Of a stretch of 64,000 nt of DNA, positions 16,449 to 30,816 are shown one piece after another (position 1 is the first letter of the stretch; each line of letters starts with the position of its first letter). The notes under the pieces were generated by a model. The model was given only the letters and a program-made list of their open reading frames with translations, searched no databases and was not told the origin of the DNA. The DNA comes from Lentilactobacillus hilgardii DSM 20176 = ATCC 8290 (GTDB lineage: Bacteria > Bacillota > Bacilli > Lactobacillales > Lactobacillaceae). The stretch covers positions 78,242-142,241 of the forward strand of contig NZ_GG669993.1 in assembly GCF_000159315.1 (NCBI RefSeq), read 5' to 3'. A program made the translations under genes and the position numbers.

Positions 16449-17153
16449 TTAGAAGGTACTGCCGACCCTTACCTGTTCGGCTTGACCTAAATCTGCGTCT
16501 GGATATTTACGCTTTAAGGCATTTATCAAGACGTGTTTGGCGATATCGTTATTTCTAGCTAAAATTGGACCGTGAAAATAGGTGCAATAAACGTTTTTGT
16601 AAATGGCGCCTTCTGTTTTATCTTGGCCGTTGTTTCCATGACCTTCCAAAACTTTTCCAAGAGGTCGTTCACCTTTGCCAAGAAACGTAATTCCCTGATG
16701 GTTTTCAAAGCCGTGGTACTTCTCACCGGTTTCTTCGTTTTCGATAACGACATTACCAATGAAGCGATGATCTTTTTGCTTATCAGTATAGTGATCCAAT
16801 GCGCCGATACCCATCAATTTTTCACCGTTGGCACCAATATAGTAATGACCTAATAGTTGGTAACCACCACAAATTGCGACAACGGAACCACCATCTTCAA
16901 TGAAGTCTGTTAGATCTTTTTTCTTGGATTGAATATCCTTTGAAATGATTGATTGTTCAAAATCCTGCCCGCCGCCGAAGACGACAATGTCAAATTTATC
17001 AGCATCAAATTTTTGATCCAAGCTGATAACTTCGGAGGTTAACTGAACGCCCATTTTGTTTGCTAAATATTTTAAAACAAGGATATTGCCAAGATCCCCA
17101 TAGGTATTCATTAAGTCACCATAAAGATGACAGACATTTAGTGAATAAGCCAT
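16449..17153 (-). CDS. gatD: Lipid II isoglutaminyl synthase, glutaminase subunit GatD
   Basis: A 234-residue CobB/CobQ-type glutamine amidotransferase. With MurT it amidates the D-Glu of lipid II to D-isoglutamine, a step needed for efficient cross-linking. The glutaminase nucleophile is Cys95 in VAICGGYQ and the catalytic His is His194 in YFHGPIL. The early motif HLYGDLMNTYGDLGN is typical of GatD. Its ATG overlaps the murT stop (TAATG), so the two are translationally coupled in the usual murT-gatD order. Confidence 0.95.
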   Translation of the reverse strand: MAYSLNVCHLYGDLMNTYGDLGNILVLKYLANKMGVQLTSEVISLDQKFDADKFDIVVFGGGQDFEQSIISKDIQSKKKDLTDFIEDGGSVVAICGGYQLLGHYYIGANGEKLMGIGALDHYTDKQKDHRFIGNVVIENEETGEKYHGFENHQGITFLGKGERPLGKVLEGHGNNGQDKTEGAIYKNVYCTYFHGPILARNNDIAKHVLINALKRKYPDADLGQAEQVRVGSTF

Positions 17154-18499
17154 TAGCCCATTCCTCCTTTAATAAATCCTTTAGTTGCAAATGTTTTTCT
17201 TAAACTTAACATTGCAGTGTAAGTTGCTAATATATAAACCTTCTTGGTTGGTGCATTCGGAATCATTTCAACGACTTTATCCAAATCAGGTTCGACAAGA
17301 TGCTTACTGGGATCGACACCGGCAACCTGAAGGCGATAGGTGATATCTTTATAACGTTGTCCGCCCGTAATGTATTGTTTGATGTTCATCTTTGGCAGAC
17401 GTTCAAAATCACCATCCCAGATCCAGCTGGTATCAATTCCGTCAGCGTAGTTGGCATTTAACAAACCAATAAAGGTAAATGGATCCTTATCAGTTGAAAT
17501 CATATCGATGACCTGGTTTAAGCCAACCGGGTTTTTGACTAAAATAAGTGTGACTAATTTACCGTCAATGTTGATTTCTTCCTGTCGGCCGAAAATCCGT
17601 TTGTCTTTTTCAAATGCTTGTTTGGCCTGTGCGGGGCTCACACCCATGAACCGGCCAACGGTGTATGCAGCTAATGCATTATAAATGTTGTAGACGCCGC
17701 CTATGTCAATTTTAATGGGTTCACCATCAATTTCAAAGCTGGACGACTTGGGAGTTAATTCGGTAATTTTATTAAGGGCAAAATTGAGTTTGGGACGCTG
17801 ATAACCACAATTTGGGCAGAAATACTTACCCAGATTTGAATAACTAATAAACCGGTAATGCAGAATGTGTTGGCATTGGGGACATAAAACTCCATCCGTG
17901 TTTGGGGTTGCTTTAATATCTCCTTGCTCGTGATTATCAAATCCGTAATAAATAATTGGATTGGGTAGTTGTTTGGAATGAAAAATTGGTGCGTCGCCAT
18001 TTGCAATAATGGTTGCGTTGGGTGTTAAAGCAACACCGTTGAGAATCTTTTGATAGGTTGTATAAATTTCACCATAGCGATCCATTTGGTCCCGGAAGAT
18101 ATTTGTAAAGACGAATGCTTTTGGCTTGATATATTGTGTGACCTTAATAACGTTTGCTTCATCAACTTCCAGAATTGCCAAAGGGCGTTTTCCCTTGGTC
18201 CTGGAGGCGTGTAGAAAGGTTGTGATGATTCCTTGCTCCATATTGGAACCGGTAGGGTTTGTTAAGATGTTTTCATATTTTTCTTTTAGCACCTGAACGG
18301 TTAAAGCAGTTGTCAATGTTTTGCCATTGGTACCGGTAATTACGATGACATCATAATTTTGTCCAAGAGTTGCTAAAATATCCGGGTCGAGCTTTTTTGT
18401 GATTTTCCCGGGCAACGAACTTCCACCCTTAAGAAAGGTATGAAGGAACCAGTAAGATGATTTACCAGCTGCCGTTGCAATTAAACTTTTTAAAGACAT
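17153..18499 (-). CDS. murT: Lipid II isoglutaminyl synthase, Mur ligase-like subunit MurT
   Basis: A 448-residue Mur-ligase-family ATPase, partner of GatD in amidating lipid II. The start at 18499 is preceded by AAAGGAG and gives MSLKSLIATAAGKSSYWFL. The ATP loop is VITGTNGKTLTT. An inserted zinc ribbon with CPQC and CPNC (near residues 200-225) is the hallmark that separates MurT from MurC-F. The C-terminal domain carries the DUF1727-like region (KVYILATYTAML). Confidence 0.95.
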   Translation of the reverse strand: MSLKSLIATAAGKSSYWFLHTFLKGGSSLPGKITKKLDPDILATLGQNYDVIVITGTNGKTLTTALTVQVLKEKYENILTNPTGSNMEQGIITTFLHASRTKGKRPLAILEVDEANVIKVTQYIKPKAFVFTNIFRDQMDRYGEIYTTYQKILNGVALTPNATIIANGDAPIFHSKQLPNPIIYYGFDNHEQGDIKATPNTDGVLCPQCQHILHYRFISYSNLGKYFCPNCGYQRPKLNFALNKITELTPKSSSFEIDGEPIKIDIGGVYNIYNALAAYTVGRFMGVSPAQAKQAFEKDKRIFGRQEEINIDGKLVTLILVKNPVGLNQVIDMISTDKDPFTFIGLLNANYADGIDTSWIWDGDFERLPKMNIKQYITGGQRYKDITYRLQVAGVDPSKHLVEPDLDKVVEMIPNAPTKKVYILATYTAMLSLRKTFATKGFIKGGMG

Positions 18500-18678
18500 A
18501 AACTTTTGCTCCTTTTGATGAAGTCTTTCGATCTCTATAAACAAACTCTTAGTTTATCATATAGATGTTAAATCGGGTTAAAATATGTAGGATGTGGCCA
18601 ATTTTTAAGGTTCATATCGATATTCGGTCAAATTTCTGTATAATAGAGAAGAAGCTTTCAAGGAAAAAGGTGGAAAAA

Positions 18679-19251
18679 TTGGCTCAACTCTTTTATCGCT
18701 ACGGCACAATGAATAGTGGCAAAACCATTGAGATTATTAAGGTTGCTCATAACTATGAGGAGCAAAACAAAAGTGTTATTATTATGACTAGTGCGCTTGA
18801 TACCCGTGAAAAAAAGGGAATGATTGAATCGAGAATCGGATTGGAAAGAAAGGCAATTCCCATATATGATGAAACAAATGTATTTAAAAAGGTTTTTGAG
18901 ATTAACCCACATGCAAGCTGTGTTTTAGTTGATGAAGCTCAGTTTTTAAAGAAAAAGCACGTTTTTGAATTGGCTCAAATTGTGGATGAGCTGCATATCC
19001 CAGTAATTGCATTCGGTCTCAAGAACGACTTTCAAAACCATTTGTTTGAAGGATCCGAATATTTACTGTTATACGCAGATAAAATAGAAGAAATGAAGAC
19101 AATTTGCTGGTTCTGTGGAAAAAAGGCAACAATGAACCTGCGCTTGCACAACGGAAAACCTGTTTATGAGGGTGAACAGATTAAAATGGGTGGGAACGAA
19201 TCCTATTATCCAGTTTGTCGCAGACATTATTACAATCCACCGATTAAGTAA
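18679..19251 (+). CDS. tdk: Thymidine kinase
   Basis: A 190-residue type II thymidine kinase that phosphorylates thymidine in the salvage pathway. The TTG start at 18679 was chosen because AGGTGG lies just upstream and the product then begins [16 protein letters not shown], with Walker A at residues 9-16. Walker B/catalytic segment is LVDEAQFL, and a zinc-binding lasso has CWFC and PVCRRH. It leads a run of genes tdk-prfA-prmC-tsaC-glyA, as in many Firmicutes. Confidence 0.96.
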   Translation: MAQLFYRYGTMNSGKTIEIIKVAHNYEEQNKSVIIMTSALDTREKKGMIESRIGLERKAIPIYDETNVFKKVFEINPHASCVLVDEAQFLKKKHVFELAQIVDELHIPVIAFGLKNDFQNHLFEGSEYLLLYADKIEEMKTICWFCGKKATMNLRLHNGKPVYEGEQIKMGGNESYYPVCRRHYYNPPIK

Positions 19252-19269
19252 CAAAGCGAGGAATTATTA

Positions 19270-20355
19270 ATGGACGAAATATTTGATAAATTACAGGCAG
19301 TTGTTGACCGTTACGATGAATTAAATGAGTTAATCAGTGATCCGGAAGTTATTGCAGATACTCAGAGATTCATGAAGCTTTCAAAAGAAGAGGGCGAGTT
19401 GCGGGATACGGTTGCAGCCTATAATAAGTATAAAGAAGTTTCAAAACAACTTGATGATGATGAAGAAATGTTACGTGAAAAAATTGATGATGCCGATTTG
19501 GAATCAATGGTCAAGGATGAAATTTCAGATTTTAAGGATCAAAAAGCCAAGTTGGAAGATCAGCTTAAAGTGATGCTTTTGCCAAAAGATCCCAATGATG
19601 AAAAAAATATTATTATGGAAATTCATGGTGCTGCCGGAGGAGACGAGGGAAGCTTATTTGCGGTCGATTTGTTCAGTATGTATTCTAAATATGCCGAACG
19701 ACAAGGTTGGAAAGTCGAAGTCATTGATAAAAGTGAAACTGAAGTGGGTGGCTTTAAAGAAATTGTGTTGATGATTACCGGTGATAAGGTTTACTCAAAG
19801 CTGAAGTATGAAAATGGCGCACACCGTGTTCAGAGGGTACCCGTGACTGAATCCGCCGGTCGAGTTCATACGTCGACCGCAACGGTTGGCGTGATGCCCG
19901 AGGAAGAGGATGTTGATATTGATATCGATCCTAAAGATATCCGGGTAGATGTTTATCGTTCATCCGGTGCCGGTGGACAGCATATCAACAAAACATCGTC
20001 TGCTGTTCGAATGACGCATTTACCAACCGGAATTGTTGTTGCCATGCAAGATGAACGATCACAACAGCAAAACCGGGCAAAAGCCATGAAAATCTTGAAG
20101 GCCAGAGTGTACGATTATTATGCGCAGCAAGAACAGGATCAGTACAACGCTGAACGGAAGTCCGCAATTGGGACAGGAGACCGTTCGGAACGTATCCGAA
20201 CTTATAATTACCCACAAAATCGGGTGACTGATCATCGAATCGGGTTGACATTAAACAAATTGGATAAAATTATGAATGGCGAACTTGATGATATAGTTGA
20301 TGCGTTAATTTTGTCTGACCAGGCTAAGAAACTTGAGAACTTAACTCATGAATAG
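19270..20355 (+). CDS. prfA: Peptide chain release factor 1
   Basis: A 361-residue class I release factor that ends translation at UAA and UAG. The hydrolysis motif GGQ is at 235-237 ([15 protein letters not shown]). The stop-codon reading region contains [14 protein letters not shown], with PVT in the PxT position of RF1 rather than the SPF of RF2. Eight bases overlap the gene for its own methyltransferase, PrmC, which modifies the GGQ glutamine. Confidence 0.97.
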   Translation: MDEIFDKLQAVVDRYDELNELISDPEVIADTQRFMKLSKEEGELRDTVAAYNKYKEVSKQLDDDEEMLREKIDDADLESMVKDEISDFKDQKAKLEDQLKVMLLPKDPNDEKNIIMEIHGAAGGDEGSLFAVDLFSMYSKYAERQGWKVEVIDKSETEVGGFKEIVLMITGDKVYSKLKYENGAHRVQRVPVTESAGRVHTSTATVGVMPEEEDVDIDIDPKDIRVDVYRSSGAGGQHINKTSSAVRMTHLPTGIVVAMQDERSQQQNRAKAMKILKARVYDYYAQQEQDQYNAERKSAIGTGDRSERIRTYNYPQNRVTDHRIGLTLNKLDKIMNGELDDIVDALILSDQAKKLENLTHE

Positions 20356-21214
20356 TCCAGAAAAGCCAACTTATTTTGAAGCCCGGAAATGGGCTTCTTT
20401 TCGTATTCAGAATTTTTCACAGATTGATATGTATGATATCGATTTTTTGATTCAAAAACGATTTGGTTTTTCAACGACAGACATGCTGATTCATTACCAT
20501 GACAAAATGTTGTCCGGACAATGGCTGCAGTTTCAAAATGATGTCAAAAGGCTGATTTCCGGTGAACCCGTTCAATATATTGTTGGTCAGGCAAATTTTT
20601 ATGGACTGACTTTAAATGTTGATTCAAATGTTCTGATTCCCCGAGTAGAAACCGAGGAATTAGTTGATTGGATTTTGGATCAAACCACCGTTTATACAAA
20701 CCGACCTTTAAAGGTGCTGGACATTGGTACGGGAAGCGGCGCGATTGCAATTGCGTTAAAAGCCAATCGACCGGAATGGCAGGTGAATGCCAGTGACATT
20801 TCAGAATCGGCTTTGAAAGTTGCGCAACAGAATGCTCAGTTACATCATGTGGCAATCAATTTTATTTTAAGTGATATGTTTGCCCATATTAATGAAGCAT
20901 TTGATTTGATTGTGTCTAATCCACCATATATTTCCGCCTCGGAAGTGGGTGACATGGATAGCAGTGTTAAGAATAATGAACCCAGGATTGCTTTGTTTGC
21001 AGCAGATGATGGCCTTGCCATTTATAAATCATTAGCTAAGGGTGTTGATGCTCATTTGAACGTGGGTGGGCAGTTATTTGTTGAAATCGGGTTTCATCAG
21101 GAGACTTCTGTCCGAAAAATATTTCAAGAAGCGCTTCCTAACGCCATTGTTACAGCTAAACACGATGTTTCCGGTCATCAACGGATGGTTCGATTAAGAA
21201 AGAATGGAGAATAA
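20348..21214 (+). CDS. prmC: Release factor glutamine methyltransferase
   Basis: A 288-residue SAM-dependent enzyme that methylates the Gln of the GGQ motif in release factors. An N-terminal helical domain (1-90) recognises the factor. The methyltransferase domain has the SAM loop [15 protein letters not shown] and the catalytic N191-P-P-Y194. It overlaps prfA by eight bases and precedes tsaC by two, so expression is tightly coupled to its substrate. Confidence 0.96.
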   Translation: MNSPEKPTYFEARKWASFRIQNFSQIDMYDIDFLIQKRFGFSTTDMLIHYHDKMLSGQWLQFQNDVKRLISGEPVQYIVGQANFYGLTLNVDSNVLIPRVETEELVDWILDQTTVYTNRPLKVLDIGTGSGAIAIALKANRPEWQVNASDISESALKVAQQNAQLHHVAINFILSDMFAHINEAFDLIVSNPPYISASEVGDMDSSVKNNEPRIALFAADDGLAIYKSLAKGVDAHLNVGGQLFVEIGFHQETSVRKIFQEALPNAIVTAKHDVSGHQRMVRLRKNGE

Positions 21215-21216
21215 TT

Positions 21217-22242
21217 GTGATGAAAACGTTAATCTTAAAAAAAGATCAGATTGAACAGGCAGCAAATTTTATTAAGAAGGGGGAGCTGGTTTCTTTTCCG
21301 ACTGAAACGGTTTATGGGCTTGGAGCGGATGCAACCAATGAAACTGCCGTTAAAAAGGTTTATGCAGCCAAGGGACGTCCAAGTGATAATCCTTTAATCG
21401 TGACTGTGTCGTCAGTTGAAATGGTAAAAAAATATGTTGATCATATTAATGACGATGCCCAGAAGCTAATTAAAGCATTTTGGCCGGGATCGTTAACAAT
21501 GATTTTTAAGCTCAAGCCAAATGTTTTATCAAAGGCTGTAACAGGTGGTCTTAACACTGCAGCTTTTCGATTTCCCCAAAACCAGCTGACACTCGATTTA
21601 ATTACAAAAGCGGGTGTTCCGATTGTTGGCCCTTCTGCCAACACATCGGGGAAGCCAAGCCCAACAACTGCCCAACATGTCTACCATGATTTAAATGGTA
21701 AAATTGCAGCAATCGTAGATGATGGTCCAACCACTGTTGGCGTCGAATCCACCGTTTTGGATATGTCTGTTAAAACACCGTCTATTTTGCGTCCGGGTGC
21801 TGTTACCAAGGATGATATTGAAGCTGTTATCCATCAAAACGTGATTGACGAATTGCATCACGTTGGAACCGATCAGACACCCAAGGCACCAGGGATGAAA
21901 TATAAACATTATGCGCCAAATGCTCAAGTCTATATTGTCGATCCTGAAGACAGTTGGCTTGATGTGGCTAAATGGATTGAAAACCATCCGCAACCAGTTG
22001 GGGTGATGGCTTTTGATAACGTGATTTCATCAATTGATTGGCCAATGAATGCTCAAATCGTGACCTTAGGCAGCAATTCCCGAACGGCTAGCCGTGATTT
22101 GTTTGCAGATCTTCGGGAATTCGACAACCATCCTGAAATAAAAATAATTTTTACTCAGGGCCTTAAGCCATCTGGGATTGCCGAAGCTTATATGAATCGA
22201 CTTAATAAATCGGCTGGGCAAATGCATTTCAAGCAGTTATAA
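21217..22242 (+). CDS. tsaC: L-threonylcarbamoyladenylate synthase (long Sua5/YwlC form)
   Basis: A 341-residue enzyme making threonylcarbamoyl-AMP from Thr, bicarbonate and ATP, for the t6A base of ANN-decoding tRNAs. The YrdC/Sua5 domain fills residues 1-210 (FPTETVYGLGADA; KGRPSDNPL; GPSANTSGKPSPT). A separate C-terminal Sua5 domain (about 225-341, KAPGMKYKHYAP) marks the long form, often called ywlC or sua5. GTG at 21217 and ATG at 21220 are both possible; GGAG is seven bases before the GTG. Confidence 0.94.
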   Translation: MMKTLILKKDQIEQAANFIKKGELVSFPTETVYGLGADATNETAVKKVYAAKGRPSDNPLIVTVSSVEMVKKYVDHINDDAQKLIKAFWPGSLTMIFKLKPNVLSKAVTGGLNTAAFRFPQNQLTLDLITKAGVPIVGPSANTSGKPSPTTAQHVYHDLNGKIAAIVDDGPTTVGVESTVLDMSVKTPSILRPGAVTKDDIEAVIHQNVIDELHHVGTDQTPKAPGMKYKHYAPNAQVYIVDPEDSWLDVAKWIENHPQPVGVMAFDNVISSIDWPMNAQIVTLGSNSRTASRDLFADLREFDNHPEIKIIFTQGLKPSGIAEAYMNRLNKSAGQMHFKQL

Positions 22243-22281
22243 TCAACATATACCAAATAAAAAATTAATGAGGTGTTGCAG

Positions 22282-23520
22282 TTGAATTACGATTACAAGC
22301 AACAGGATCCCGAACTATGGGATGCAATTGCGAATGAGGAAAACCGTCAGGAGCATAATATTGAATTGATTGCTTCTGAGAACATTGTTTCGAATGCTGT
22401 TCGAGCTGCTCAAGGATCCGTTTTGACTAACAAGTATGCCGAAGGCTATCCTGGACGCCGTTATTATGGTGGTTGTGAATTTATTGATGTTGTTGAACAG
22501 CTTGCCATTGATCGTGCCAAAGAATTATTTGGTGCGGAATATGCTAATGTTCAACCGCATTCAGGTTCACAAGCTAATCAGGCAGTTTATGCTGCCCTGC
22601 TAAAACCCGGAGATAAAATATTGGGAATGGGACTTGATGCCGGTGGTCATTTAAGCCATGGTGCCAAAGTTAGCTTTTCTGGCAAGCTATATGATTCATA
22701 TTCATATGGCCTTGATCCCAAAACACAATTAATTGATTACGATCAAGTTGCAAAGATTGCAGAAGATGTGCAACCCAAATTAATTATTGCCGGTGCTTCG
22801 GCCTACAGTAGAATTATTGATTGGGATAAATTCCGTGAAATTGCTGATTCTGTTGGTGCATACTTAATGGTTGATATGGCTCATATCGCAGGCTTGGTTG
22901 CTGCCGGACTTCATCCTAATCCAGTTCCTGTCGCTGATGTCGTGACAACAACAACACATAAAACACTTAGGGGCCCTCGTGGTGGACTGATTCTGGCTAA
23001 ACAAAAGTATGCCAAAAAGCTCAACTCGGCTGTATTTCCTGGCAGTCAGGGTGGTCCATTGGAGCACGTGATTGCGGGAAAAGCGGCTGCTTTCTACGAA
23101 GACCTTCAACCATCATTTAAAGATTATGCTGCTCGAATTATCAAAAATGCTCAAGCAATGGCAGCCGTTTTTGAAGCTTCTGATAACGTGTCGGTTCTCA
23201 CCGGTGGCACTGACAACCATTTAATGACATTGAATTTAACTGAATGTGGGTTAAATGGAAAAGATCTTCAAAATATTTTGGACTCGGTTCACATTACGAC
23301 TAACAAAGAATCAATTCCAAATGACCCGTTGCCACCTTCGAAAACAAGTGGGCTTCGTTTGGGTACGCCAGCAATTACAACTCGTGGATTTGATGAAGAC
23401 GATGCCCGCCAGGTTGCGACACTCATTCTCCAAGTTATTGAAGATCCAGAAAATGATGCCAATCTCAAAGATGTTGCCGCCAAAGTCGAACAACTAACCG
23501 AAAAGCATCCACTAGATTAA
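22282..23520 (+). CDS. glyA: Serine hydroxymethyltransferase
   Basis: A 412-residue PLP enzyme that interconverts serine and glycine and charges tetrahydrofolate with a one-carbon unit. The start is the TTG at 22282: GAGG lies eight bases upstream, while the earlier TTG at 22273 is too near. Motifs include [20 protein letters not shown] and the PLP lysine in [14 protein letters not shown]. It follows tsaC after 39 bases, closing the tdk-to-glyA run, and is ended by a hairpin. Confidence 0.97.
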   Translation: MNYDYKQQDPELWDAIANEENRQEHNIELIASENIVSNAVRAAQGSVLTNKYAEGYPGRRYYGGCEFIDVVEQLAIDRAKELFGAEYANVQPHSGSQANQAVYAALLKPGDKILGMGLDAGGHLSHGAKVSFSGKLYDSYSYGLDPKTQLIDYDQVAKIAEDVQPKLIIAGASAYSRIIDWDKFREIADSVGAYLMVDMAHIAGLVAAGLHPNPVPVADVVTTTTHKTLRGPRGGLILAKQKYAKKLNSAVFPGSQGGPLEHVIAGKAAAFYEDLQPSFKDYAARIIKNAQAMAAVFEASDNVSVLTGGTDNHLMTLNLTECGLNGKDLQNILDSVHITTNKESIPNDPLPPSKTSGLRLGTPAITTRGFDEDDARQVATLILQVIEDPENDANLKDVAAKVEQLTEKHPLD

Positions 23521-23629
23521 CAAATCATTGTTTGTTTAATCAGATTGCCGAGTAAAGTATTTAGCAGTTAGTATCGACTATTAGCAATTAACCGGATTTT
23601 GGTTTATTTAAATTAACAAACTGCTTTAG

Positions 23630-23662
23630 GTTCGAAACTAATTAATGTTTCGAACTTTTTTT
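23630..23662 (+). terminator. Terminator of the glyA operon
   Basis: GTTCGAAAC and GTTTCGAAC form a nine-pair stem followed by seven T. Confidence 0.85.
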
Positions 23663-23723
23663 ATGAAATTGCTTCTCGTATATGTGATACAATTGTCTAG
23701 AAATAAAAAAAGGAGTGGGAATA

Positions 23724-24353
23724 ATGGGTAAGTTTCAAGTCATGGATCATCCGTTAATTCAGCATAAATTAACAATCATCAGGGATAAAAACTGTGGGAC
23801 TAAAGAATTTCGGGAAATTGTTAATGAAATTGCTAATTTAATGGCGTTTGAAGTTACTCGCGATATGCCTTTGGAAGACGTTGACGTTCAAACCCCAGAA
23901 GGTATTGCACATGCAAAACAAATTTCTGGAAAAAAGGTTGCCATTGTGCCGATTCTACGTGCCGGTATCGGGATGGTAGACGGTATCTTGGATTTGATTC
24001 CAGCAGCCAAAGTAGGTCACATCGGGATGTATCGTGATGAAAAGACTTTGGAGCCACATGAGTATTTTGTAAAGTTGCCGTCTGACATTGATCAACGGCA
24101 AATTTTTGTGGTTGATCCAATGTTGGCAACTGGTGGTTCATCAATTATGGCCATCGATGCATTAAAAAAACGTGGTGCTTCAAATATTAAGTTTGTGTGT
24201 TTGGTTGCCGCACCCGAGGGTGTTAAAGCGCTTCAGGAAGCTCATCCTGATATAGATATTTATACAGCCGCATTAGATCAAAAATTAAATGACAAAGGTT
24301 ACATCGTTCCTGGATTGGGTGATGCAGGCGACAGACTCTTTGGAACAAAGTAA
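23724..24353 (+). CDS. upp: Uracil phosphoribosyltransferase
   Basis: A 209-residue salvage enzyme converting uracil and PRPP to UMP. ATG 23724 is preferred to the GTG at 23715, which overlaps the AAGGAG site. The N-terminal [17 protein letters not shown], the loop [11 protein letters not shown], the PRPP-binding [11 protein letters not shown] and the uracil-binding [17 protein letters not shown] are standard. An extended -10 (TGTGATACAAT) lies upstream at about 23684-23694. It often sits between glyA and the atp operon, as here. Confidence 0.97.
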   Translation: MGKFQVMDHPLIQHKLTIIRDKNCGTKEFREIVNEIANLMAFEVTRDMPLEDVDVQTPEGIAHAKQISGKKVAIVPILRAGIGMVDGILDLIPAAKVGHIGMYRDEKTLEPHEYFVKLPSDIDQRQIFVVDPMLATGGSSIMAIDALKKRGASNIKFVCLVAAPEGVKALQEAHPDIDIYTAALDQKLNDKGYIVPGLGDAGDRLFGTK

Positions 24354-24362
24354 TCGAAAACT

Positions 24363-24392
24363 GATTGCAGCTAACTTGATGCAATCTTTTTT
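24363..24392 (+). terminator. Terminator of upp
   Basis: GATTGCA and TGCAATC around a ten-base loop, followed by six T. Confidence 0.85.
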
Positions 24393-24743
24393 ATACTATT
24401 GTTAAGTTGTTAAAAATCAGCAATAAAAAGTCTTTACGACTTTACTAGTAGTCAGTTTGCTGTACAGCAACGATTGACAATATTTTAACCCTTTCATTTT
24501 GTTTTCATGTTTTCATGTGACAAGGCCCTGTAAGTTGGCTGATTTCCTAATTTGACGGGATGTATAGCATGTCAATATTGTTTTGAATTTTGTAATGAAT
24601 GGTGGTATAGTTTCAATTGTATTTGGATGCTGAGATGTATCCATTACCATCGCAAAGTTCACTTTGGTATTAATGTCTTCCTGACCAAATAACCAGATTG
24701 ATTAGCTTGCGTAGATTATGTCGTAGAAAGAGGTGAAATTTTA
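24393..24743 (+). promoter_or_regulatory. Upstream region of the ATPase operon: promoter and a perfect palindrome
   Basis: A good promoter is TTGAAT, 17 bases, TATAGT (24583-24611), leaving a leader of about 115 bases before atpB. Further upstream is a perfect 14-base palindrome TTGCTGTACAGCAA (24457-24470), at once followed by TTGACA (24474-24479), which lacks a good -10. The repeated TTTTCATG near 24500-24518 is also notable. No small gene is visible in this 350-base region. The palindrome may bind a regulator, but which one is unknown. Confidence 0.55.
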
Positions 24744-25466
24744 ATGTCCATTGGAGGGTCTAATCATACTTTTACATTCTTAGGATTGACGTTTAACGCA
24801 GGTAACATGATTTCTATTTTGCTCGCTTGTTTGATCGTTTTAGCTTTAGTCTATGCCCTTTCCAGACACATTACTATGAAACCGGGAAAGGCACAGAATA
24901 TTCTGGAATATGCCGTTGATTTTACCAATGGTATTGTGGGTGGTTCAGTTTCCGGAGAAGCTAGTAAAATGTTAGGCTTATGGGGTTTTTCATTGTTTTT
25001 GTTTTTGTTGGTCGCCAACAACATGGGACTGTTTTTACACATTGACGTCTCCGGCATTACGTATGTAAAAAGCCCGACTTCTGATCCGGTTGTGACGATG
25101 ACCTTATCTCTTATGACTCTGACACTTGCCCAGTTCCTGGGGATTCGTACTTTGGGTTATAAGAAACATTTTGAGAATTATCTCAAACCGTTTAAGATAT
25201 TCATAGTTGTTAATCTTTTTGAGGAATTCACCAATTTCTTAACATTGGGATTGCGACTATTCGGTAATATTCTTTCAGGAGAAATGCTTCTGACGATGAT
25301 TACCGGAATGGCGACAGGTAGCGGACCAGTCATGTGGATAGGAATGCTACCACTTGAACTGATCTGGCAAGGTTTCTCAGTCTTTATTTCATGTATTCAG
25401 GCATATGTTTTCGTAACGTTGTCATCTGTATACATTTCTCAAAAGATTGAGGTAGAAGAAGTATAA
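24744..25466 (+). CDS. atpB: F1Fo ATP synthase subunit a
   Basis: A 240-residue integral membrane subunit that forms the proton half-channels beside the c-ring. The conserved helix with the essential Arg is seen in FTNFLTLGLRLFGNILSGEM (about 160-180), followed by the Gln-containing C-terminal helix ending in FVTLSSVYISQ. It is first in the operon; no atpI gene lies before it. In lactobacilli the enzyme mainly hydrolyses ATP to export protons. Confidence 0.97.
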   Translation: MSIGGSNHTFTFLGLTFNAGNMISILLACLIVLALVYALSRHITMKPGKAQNILEYAVDFTNGIVGGSVSGEASKMLGLWGFSLFLFLLVANNMGLFLHIDVSGITYVKSPTSDPVVTMTLSLMTLTLAQFLGIRTLGYKKHFENYLKPFKIFIVVNLFEEFTNFLTLGLRLFGNILSGEMLLTMITGMATGSGPVMWIGMLPLELIWQGFSVFISCIQAYVFVTLSSVYISQKIEVEEV

Positions 25467-25480
25467 CAAGATATTTTTAA

Positions 25481-25708
<228 letters not shown>

Positions 25709-25751
25709 TCTGCTAGCATTGCTAAAATAACAAAGAAGGAGGTGCCAATTA

Positions 25752-26261
25752 ATGTTTTCATATTCGGTAGTTGGAGCTCAACTTTATACCGGAGACATGA
25801 TTTTTGTTATGATCAGTTTCTTGATTTTGATGTTTCTGATCAAACTCATTGCATGGAATCCGATTACTAAGATGATGCAAAACCGTTCAGATAAGATCGC
25901 TAATGATATTGATTCTGCTAAGAACTCACGTGATAAAGCCGCTGAACTTGCTCAACAACGTCAAGCACAATTAGATAAGACTCGTGAAGATGCAAATAAT
26001 CTCATTAACACTGCTAAAGAGAATGGGCAGAGACAACGTGAACAGATTGTTGAAGATGCGAGAAATGAAGCATCTAATCTTAAGAGTTCTGCTGAAAAGG
26101 ATATTGAACAACAGCGACAAGAAGCTTTGGCTAATTCTCGTAAAGATGTGGCAAGCCTTTCAATTGAAATTGCAACTAAGATTATTTCAAAAGAACTGAA
26201 TGAACAAGATCAAAAAGGGCTGGTCGATTCTTATATTGAAGGGTTGGGTAAGCAGAAATGA
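25752..26261 (+). CDS. atpF: F1Fo ATP synthase subunit b
   Basis: A 169-residue peripheral stalk protein: one N-terminal membrane helix (about 17-37) followed by a long charged coiled coil rich in Gln, Arg and Ala. AAGGAGG before the ATG at 25752 sets the start. Its last bases overlap the atpH ATG (ATGA). Confidence 0.96.
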   Translation: MFSYSVVGAQLYTGDMIFVMISFLILMFLIKLIAWNPITKMMQNRSDKIANDIDSAKNSRDKAAELAQQRQAQLDKTREDANNLINTAKENGQRQREQIVEDARNEASNLKSSAEKDIEQQRQEALANSRKDVASLSIEIATKIISKELNEQDQKGLVDSYIEGLGKQK

Positions 26262-26800
26262 AATCAACTAACATAACAGCAGCTAAGAAATATGCCAAAG
26301 CAATGTTTGAAGTCCTAACAGATGCTAAGGACCTTGAAGACGGCTACGCTGATTTAATTGAACTTCGCAAAATTTTTGTTACCAATCCCAAGTTGATTGA
26401 TATTCTTGATGATATGCGGGTTTCTGATGATCAAAAAACGTCATTGCTAGCTCCTATCACTAAAAATGCATCTGACTTTATCAATAATTTTCTCAAAGTC
26501 GTAGCAAGTTATCGTCGCTTTCCTGACATTATAACGATCATTGATCAATTCCAGCAATTATACGAAGATGATAAAAAGATCGTTCGCGCGGAGGTTGTGT
26601 CAGCAACTGAGCTAGATAATAATCAGCAGGATCGCTTGGCAAAAGCCTTTGAGAAACGGGTTGGTGCCGCTAAGGTCATTTTTGATACAAAGGTTGACAA
26701 GTCACTTATTGGTGGTATTGTTATCAAATCTTCTGATGTCATTATTGATGGTAGTGTTAAAACTCGAATTAATAAAGTGAAAGAATTATTGTTGAACTAA
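26258..26800 (+). CDS. atpH: F1Fo ATP synthase subunit delta
   Basis: A 180-residue subunit linking the b stalk to the top of the F1 head. The N-terminal helical bundle starts [12 protein letters not shown], and the C-terminal part carries the family pattern [21 protein letters not shown]. It overlaps atpF by four bases. Confidence 0.96.
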   Translation: MKSTNITAAKKYAKAMFEVLTDAKDLEDGYADLIELRKIFVTNPKLIDILDDMRVSDDQKTSLLAPITKNASDFINNFLKVVASYRRFPDIITIIDQFQQLYEDDKKIVRAEVVSATELDNNQQDRLAKAFEKRVGAAKVIFDTKVDKSLIGGIVIKSSDVIIDGSVKTRINKVKELLLN

Positions 26801-28396
<1,596 letters not shown>

Positions 28397-28418
28397 TTTT
28401 TAAGGAGGGTGAGATTAC

Positions 28419-29339
28419 ATGCCTGCTTCGCTTAACGATGTTAAACATCGGATTACTTCTACAAAGAAGACGCGTCAGATTACGAATGCAATGGAAATGG
28501 TTTCTCAGGCTAAATTAAACCAAATCCAAAAGCATACATCAAGCTACGCGGAATATGCAAGCCAAGTAAAATCTGTAGTTATGCATTTAGCTCAGTCCCA
28601 TATTCTGGATGGGCTAAAATCCTCAGGTCATTCAGCAAACAATGATCAGTCTAAAGCTAAGAGAACTGCCTATTTAGTTATCACATCCGATAGAGGAATG
28701 GTGGGTAGCTATAATGCCAATGTCATTAGAGATTCTAATGAATTTATCAGTAAACATTCTGGTGTGTCGGGTGATTATACTATTATTGCTGTTGGCGGTA
28801 ATGGTTCTGATTTTTACAAGAAGCGTGGTCAAAATGTTTCTTATGAATACCGGGGTGTGAGTGATGTACCAACGTTTAACGAAGTTCGTCAAATCGTCAA
28901 AATGATTACATCTATGTATGACAAGGGCGAATTTGATGAGTTATACGTTTGTTACGAACATTTTGTTAACCGATTGGTTTCTCGATTTAGAGCCGAGAAG
29001 ATGCTTCCTGTAGATAGTGAAGCAATTCAGGGTGAAGCAAGTCAAGAAATTAAAACTAAAGAATTAACTGCTGAATATGATGTTGAGCCATCTGAAAAAG
29101 AAGTTTTGAATGTTGTATTGCCACAATATTCTGAGAGCTTGGTATATGGTGCGATTCTTGACGCAAAAACGTCAGAACATGCTTCAAGTGCAACTGCAAT
29201 GAAATCGGCCTCAGACAATGCTGACGATTTGATTGCATCAGTGGAGTTACAATATAACCGAGCTCGTCAGGCTGCGATTACGACTGAAATTACTGAAATC
29301 ACTGGTGGTCAGGAAGCTCTTAAGTCAGATAACAATTAG
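28419..29339 (+). CDS. atpG: F1Fo ATP synthase subunit gamma
   Basis: A 306-residue central rotor shaft. The N-terminal helix has the family opening [18 protein letters not shown] with [11 protein letters not shown], and the C-terminal helix ends [26 protein letters not shown] precedes the ATG. The atpD ribosome site begins straight after its stop codon. Confidence 0.97.
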   Translation: MPASLNDVKHRITSTKKTRQITNAMEMVSQAKLNQIQKHTSSYAEYASQVKSVVMHLAQSHILDGLKSSGHSANNDQSKAKRTAYLVITSDRGMVGSYNANVIRDSNEFISKHSGVSGDYTIIAVGGNGSDFYKKRGQNVSYEYRGVSDVPTFNEVRQIVKMITSMYDKGEFDELYVCYEHFVNRLVSRFRAEKMLPVDSEAIQGEASQEIKTKELTAEYDVEPSEKEVLNVVLPQYSESLVYGAILDAKTSEHASSATAMKSASDNADDLIASVELQYNRARQAAITTEITEITGGQEALKSDNN

Positions 29340-30803
<1,464 letters not shown>

Positions 30804-30816
30804 GGAGGGAGTTTAA

